14,826 bases of DNA from an uncultured Eubacteriales bacterium (GTDB lineage Bacteria > Bacillota > Clostridia > Monoglobales > Firm-18), in the NCBI GenBank assembly GCA_905210885.1, contig CAJLYO010000017.1, positions 1 to 14,826 of the forward strand. Direction: 5' to 3'. Made by a program: the position numbers and the translations under genes. Below are positions 12,918 through 14,826 of this stretch, in pieces (the stretch's first letter is position 1; the number at the start of each line of letters is the position of its first letter). The notes under the pieces are model-generated. The model made no database searches. It had not been told where the DNA came from and saw only the letters and a list, made by a program, of their open reading frames with translations.

Positions 12918-13493
12918 TTATTTTATCATATTCGCCGCCATAACGTAAAATTCATCTTTTGTATACAGCACGTTAATTGTATCAAGCAGTGCCGCCGTTG
13001 AAAGATTTTGCGGCAAATTTAAAGCTGCGCACAGCTCTTTTCTGAGTTTGCTGCTGTTTTCGCCGCCGCAAAGTCCCATGTCAAAAAGTTCGGCTTTGGT
13101 TATTTTCTCACGTTTCGGTGCCGCGCTCGTCTGAGCGGCAACGGCATTCAGGATAATTTCGTCAGGTATACCCTCAACCCCCAAAAGCCCTTCCGCACCG
13201 GGCTTTGCCTTGCGCTTTTCTTTTCCGGCAATTTGCGGCAGATACACATTTTTCACTTTAGCGTCGCCCACAAGCTGACGCACTCTGTTTCTTATTCGCA
13301 GTCCTGCCGTATCGGAATCCGTGATAATAATCACGCCGCGCTTTAAGGCCGCAGTCTTTATAAGCTGCGCTTTTTGCTTATCCTTATAGATTCTGAAACC
13401 GTCCGTCGCGATAATCAATGTGTCAAAAAGCCGTGAAAGCTTTATTTTATCATACTTTCCTTCTACCACTATTATCTCATTTAAAGTTATCAT
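12918..13493 (-). CDS. rnmV: Ribonuclease M5 (5S rRNA maturase), TOPRIM domain
   Basis: RNase M5 trims precursor 5S rRNA in Gram-positive bacteria, acting with ribosomal protein L18. The 191-aa product matches the family length. The TOPRIM domain shows the catalytic glutamate in IIVVEGKYD (Glu11) and the metal-binding ITDSDTAG (Asp59, Asp61). A C-terminal lysine-rich region and helix (KITKAELFDMGL near 134) follow. It starts 2 nt after the polC stop. No Shine-Dalgarno sequence is visible ahead of it, so translation is probably coupled to polC termination. In Bacillus this gene usually lies beside ksgA; here it lies between polC and a flippase gene. Confidence 0.93.
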   Translation of the reverse strand: MITLNEIIVVEGKYDKIKLSRLFDTLIIATDGFRIYKDKQKAQLIKTAALKRGVIIITDSDTAGLRIRNRVRQLVGDAKVKNVYLPQIAGKEKRKAKPGAEGLLGVEGIPDEIILNAVAAQTSAAPKREKITKAELFDMGLCGGENSSKLRKELCAALNLPQNLSTAALLDTINVLYTKDEFYVMAANMIK

Positions 13494-13495
13494 AA

Positions 13496-14826
13496 TTAAA
13501 AAAATGACAGCTGATTGCTCTCCGGCATTCCGTCCAAAACGCCCTGGGTCTTCATAAGCTCTATAACCGTTTTATTGACCTTTGAACGTGTGCGGAGATC
13601 CTCAATTGACGAAAATTCGCCGTCCTTTCTCGCTTCGATAATTGAAAGCGCCGCATTAGAACCAAGACCGGGCAGCGCGTTAAGCGGCGGTCTTATACCG
13701 TCGTCTGTCATGGTAAATTTAACGCCTTCGGATTTATAAAGGTCGATTTTGTCAAAAACCAAGCCCCTTGCAAACATTTCACATACAAGCTCTAAAATTA
13801 TAAGCACACTCTTTTCCTTAACGGAAGCATCGCGTCCCAAGGCTTCAATGCGCTTTCTTTCACGGTTTGCGGTTTCGGCATCGTGCATAACGGAAATATC
13901 AAAATCGTCCGCACGCACCGTAAAATAAGCGGTGTAATATGCCTTAGGAACATGCACCTTAAACCACGCAATTCTAAATGCCATGGTTACATATGCAACA
14001 GCGTGCGCCTTCGGGAACATGTATTTTATTTTCTGGCAGGAGTCAATATACCACTGTGGAATATTGTTATTGTTCAGAATTTCAATTTCCTCTTCGTTTA
14101 AGCCCTTACCCTTTCGTACGTGCTCCATTATGTCAAAGGCATTTTTCGCCGGAACGCCTGCGTACATAAGGTAAAGCATAATATCGTCACGGGTACATAT
14201 TGCCTCTTTCAGAGTTGTAATGCCCTGTTCGATAAGCGACTGTGCATTGCCCAGCCAAACGTCTGTGCCGTGGGACAAGCCGGAAATACGGCACAGCTCG
14301 GAAAATGTCGTAGGCTTGGTATCAACAAGCATCTGACGCACAAACTGCGTGCCGAACTCCGGAACACCGAAGGTTCCGACCGGGCTTCCGATTTCCTCGG
14401 GGGTAACGCCGAGCGCTTCTGTACCGGTAAACAGGCTCATCGTTTCCTTATCGTCAAGCATAATGGTTTTTGCGTCCATACCGGTAAGGTCCTCAAGCAT
14501 TCTGATAACCGTCGGGTCATCATGGCCGAGAATATCAAGCTTCAAAAGACGTCCGCTTATTGAATGATAATCGAAGTGAGTCGTTATAATCTCAGTTCCG
14601 GTGTCGTCAGCCGGATGCTGTATGGGGCAAAATTCGTGAATATCATGTCCTTTCGGCAGTATCATTACGCCGCCGGGGTGCTGACCTGTGGTACGCTTAA
14701 CACCTGCAACGCCGTTTACAAGCCTGTCAATTTCGGCATTTGAAGCGACCACGCCTTTTTCGTCAAGGTATTTTTTCACAAAACCGTATGCCGTCTTATC
14801 CGCCAAAGTCGCGATTGTTCCGGCTC
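13496..14826 (-). CDS. polC: DNA polymerase III PolC-type alpha subunit, C-terminal part (runs off right edge)
   Basis: This is the Gram-positive replicative polymerase. About 442 C-terminal residues of a roughly 1,440-aa protein are present; the upstream catalytic, exonuclease and PHP portions lie beyond base 14826. The open frame continues to the edge with AGTIATLADKTAYGFVKKY, so the TTG at 14806 is internal rather than a start. RTTGQHPGGVMILP, FDYHSISGRLLKLDILGHDDPT and FPKAHAVAYVTMAFRIAWFK are the conserved finger-domain segments. A helix-hairpin-helix-like LPGLGSNAALSIIEARKDG sits near the end. The last residues, NQLSFF, resemble the beta-clamp-binding motif QLSLF. It leads a minus-strand cluster containing rnmV, a flippase, ruvB and a nucleotide-kinase-like gene. 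Confidence 0.98.
   Translation of the reverse strand, partial: AGTIATLADKTAYGFVKKYLDEKGVVASNAEIDRLVNGVAGVKRTTGQHPGGVMILPKGHDIHEFCPIQHPADDTGTEIITTHFDYHSISGRLLKLDILGHDDPTVIRMLEDLTGMDAKTIMLDDKETMSLFTGTEALGVTPEEIGSPVGTFGVPEFGTQFVRQMLVDTKPTTFSELCRISGLSHGTDVWLGNAQSLIEQGITTLKEAICTRDDIMLYLMYAGVPAKNAFDIMEHVRKGKGLNEEEIEILNNNNIPQWYIDSCQKIKYMFPKAHAVAYVTMAFRIAWFKVHVPKAYYTAYFTVRADDFDISVMHDAETANRERKRIEALGRDASVKEKSVLIILELVCEMFARGLVFDKIDLYKSEGVKFTMTDDGIRPPLNALPGLGSNAALSIIEARKDGEFSSIEDLRTRSKVNKTVIELMKTQGVLDGMPESNQLSFF

Noticed and set aside
14120..14563. Plus-strand open frame of 147 aa opposite polC
   Set aside because: It mirrors strongly conserved PolC sequence, and its own translation shows no protein-like pattern.
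14804..14806. TTG as a start of the polymerase C-terminal open frame
   Set aside because: The frame remains open upstream to the edge with the conserved AGTIATLADKTA segment, so this is an internal leucine codon.

Overview
The window looks like a chromosomal segment of a low-to-moderate GC Gram-positive bacterium, most likely an anaerobic Clostridia-type Firmicute. The evidence is a PolC-type replicative polymerase, ribonuclease M5, a SpoVB/MurJ-like flippase, strong AGGAGG-type ribosome binding sites and consensus sigma-A promoters. No CRISPR array, transposon, phage module or rRNA gene was seen. Genus-level assignment is not possible from sequence reading alone.

Left part (1-2830, all minus strand): the N-terminal two thirds of a PLP-dependent O-acetylhomoserine sulfhydrylase-type enzyme runs off the left edge. 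It is preceded by a LysR-type regulator. Between them lies a textbook promoter, with two GTTATAAC octamers centred about 66 bp upstream of the predicted transcription start, a good candidate LysR site. Next comes a secreted protein whose C-terminal copper-amine-oxidase-N-like domain is split by an in-frame TAA. Its missing tail remains readable for 59 codons, up to a second stop just before a terminator.

Middle part (2911-8287, plus strand): a LacI-family regulator is followed by a tight four-gene operon. The genes encode a medium-chain dehydrogenase lacking the usual zinc ligands, a metal-dependent TIM-barrel isomerase/epimerase-like protein, a GH57-like glycosidase-fold protein, and a radical SAM protein with a SPASM-like C-terminus that has an unusual CxxCxxCxxC cluster. 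Near-identical 14-bp operators overlap the lacI promoter and precede the operon. This is the most interesting part: a probably autoregulated intracellular sugar- or glycoside-modifying pathway of unknown substrate, with no transporter in view. A bidirectional terminator at 8294-8329 closes it.

Right part (8339-14826, all minus strand): read 5' to 3' on that strand, a housekeeping cluster runs polC (3' end only), rnmV, a MurJ/SpoVB-type flippase, ruvB and a cytidylate-kinase-like P-loop protein, with overlaps or gaps of at most about 20 bp. A perfect-consensus promoter then drives tRNA-Val(UAC), which ends at a strong terminator. After it lie a phosphoribosyltransferase and a small membrane-anchored protein of unknown function. 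RuvB here is not beside ruvA, and rnmV is coupled to polC.
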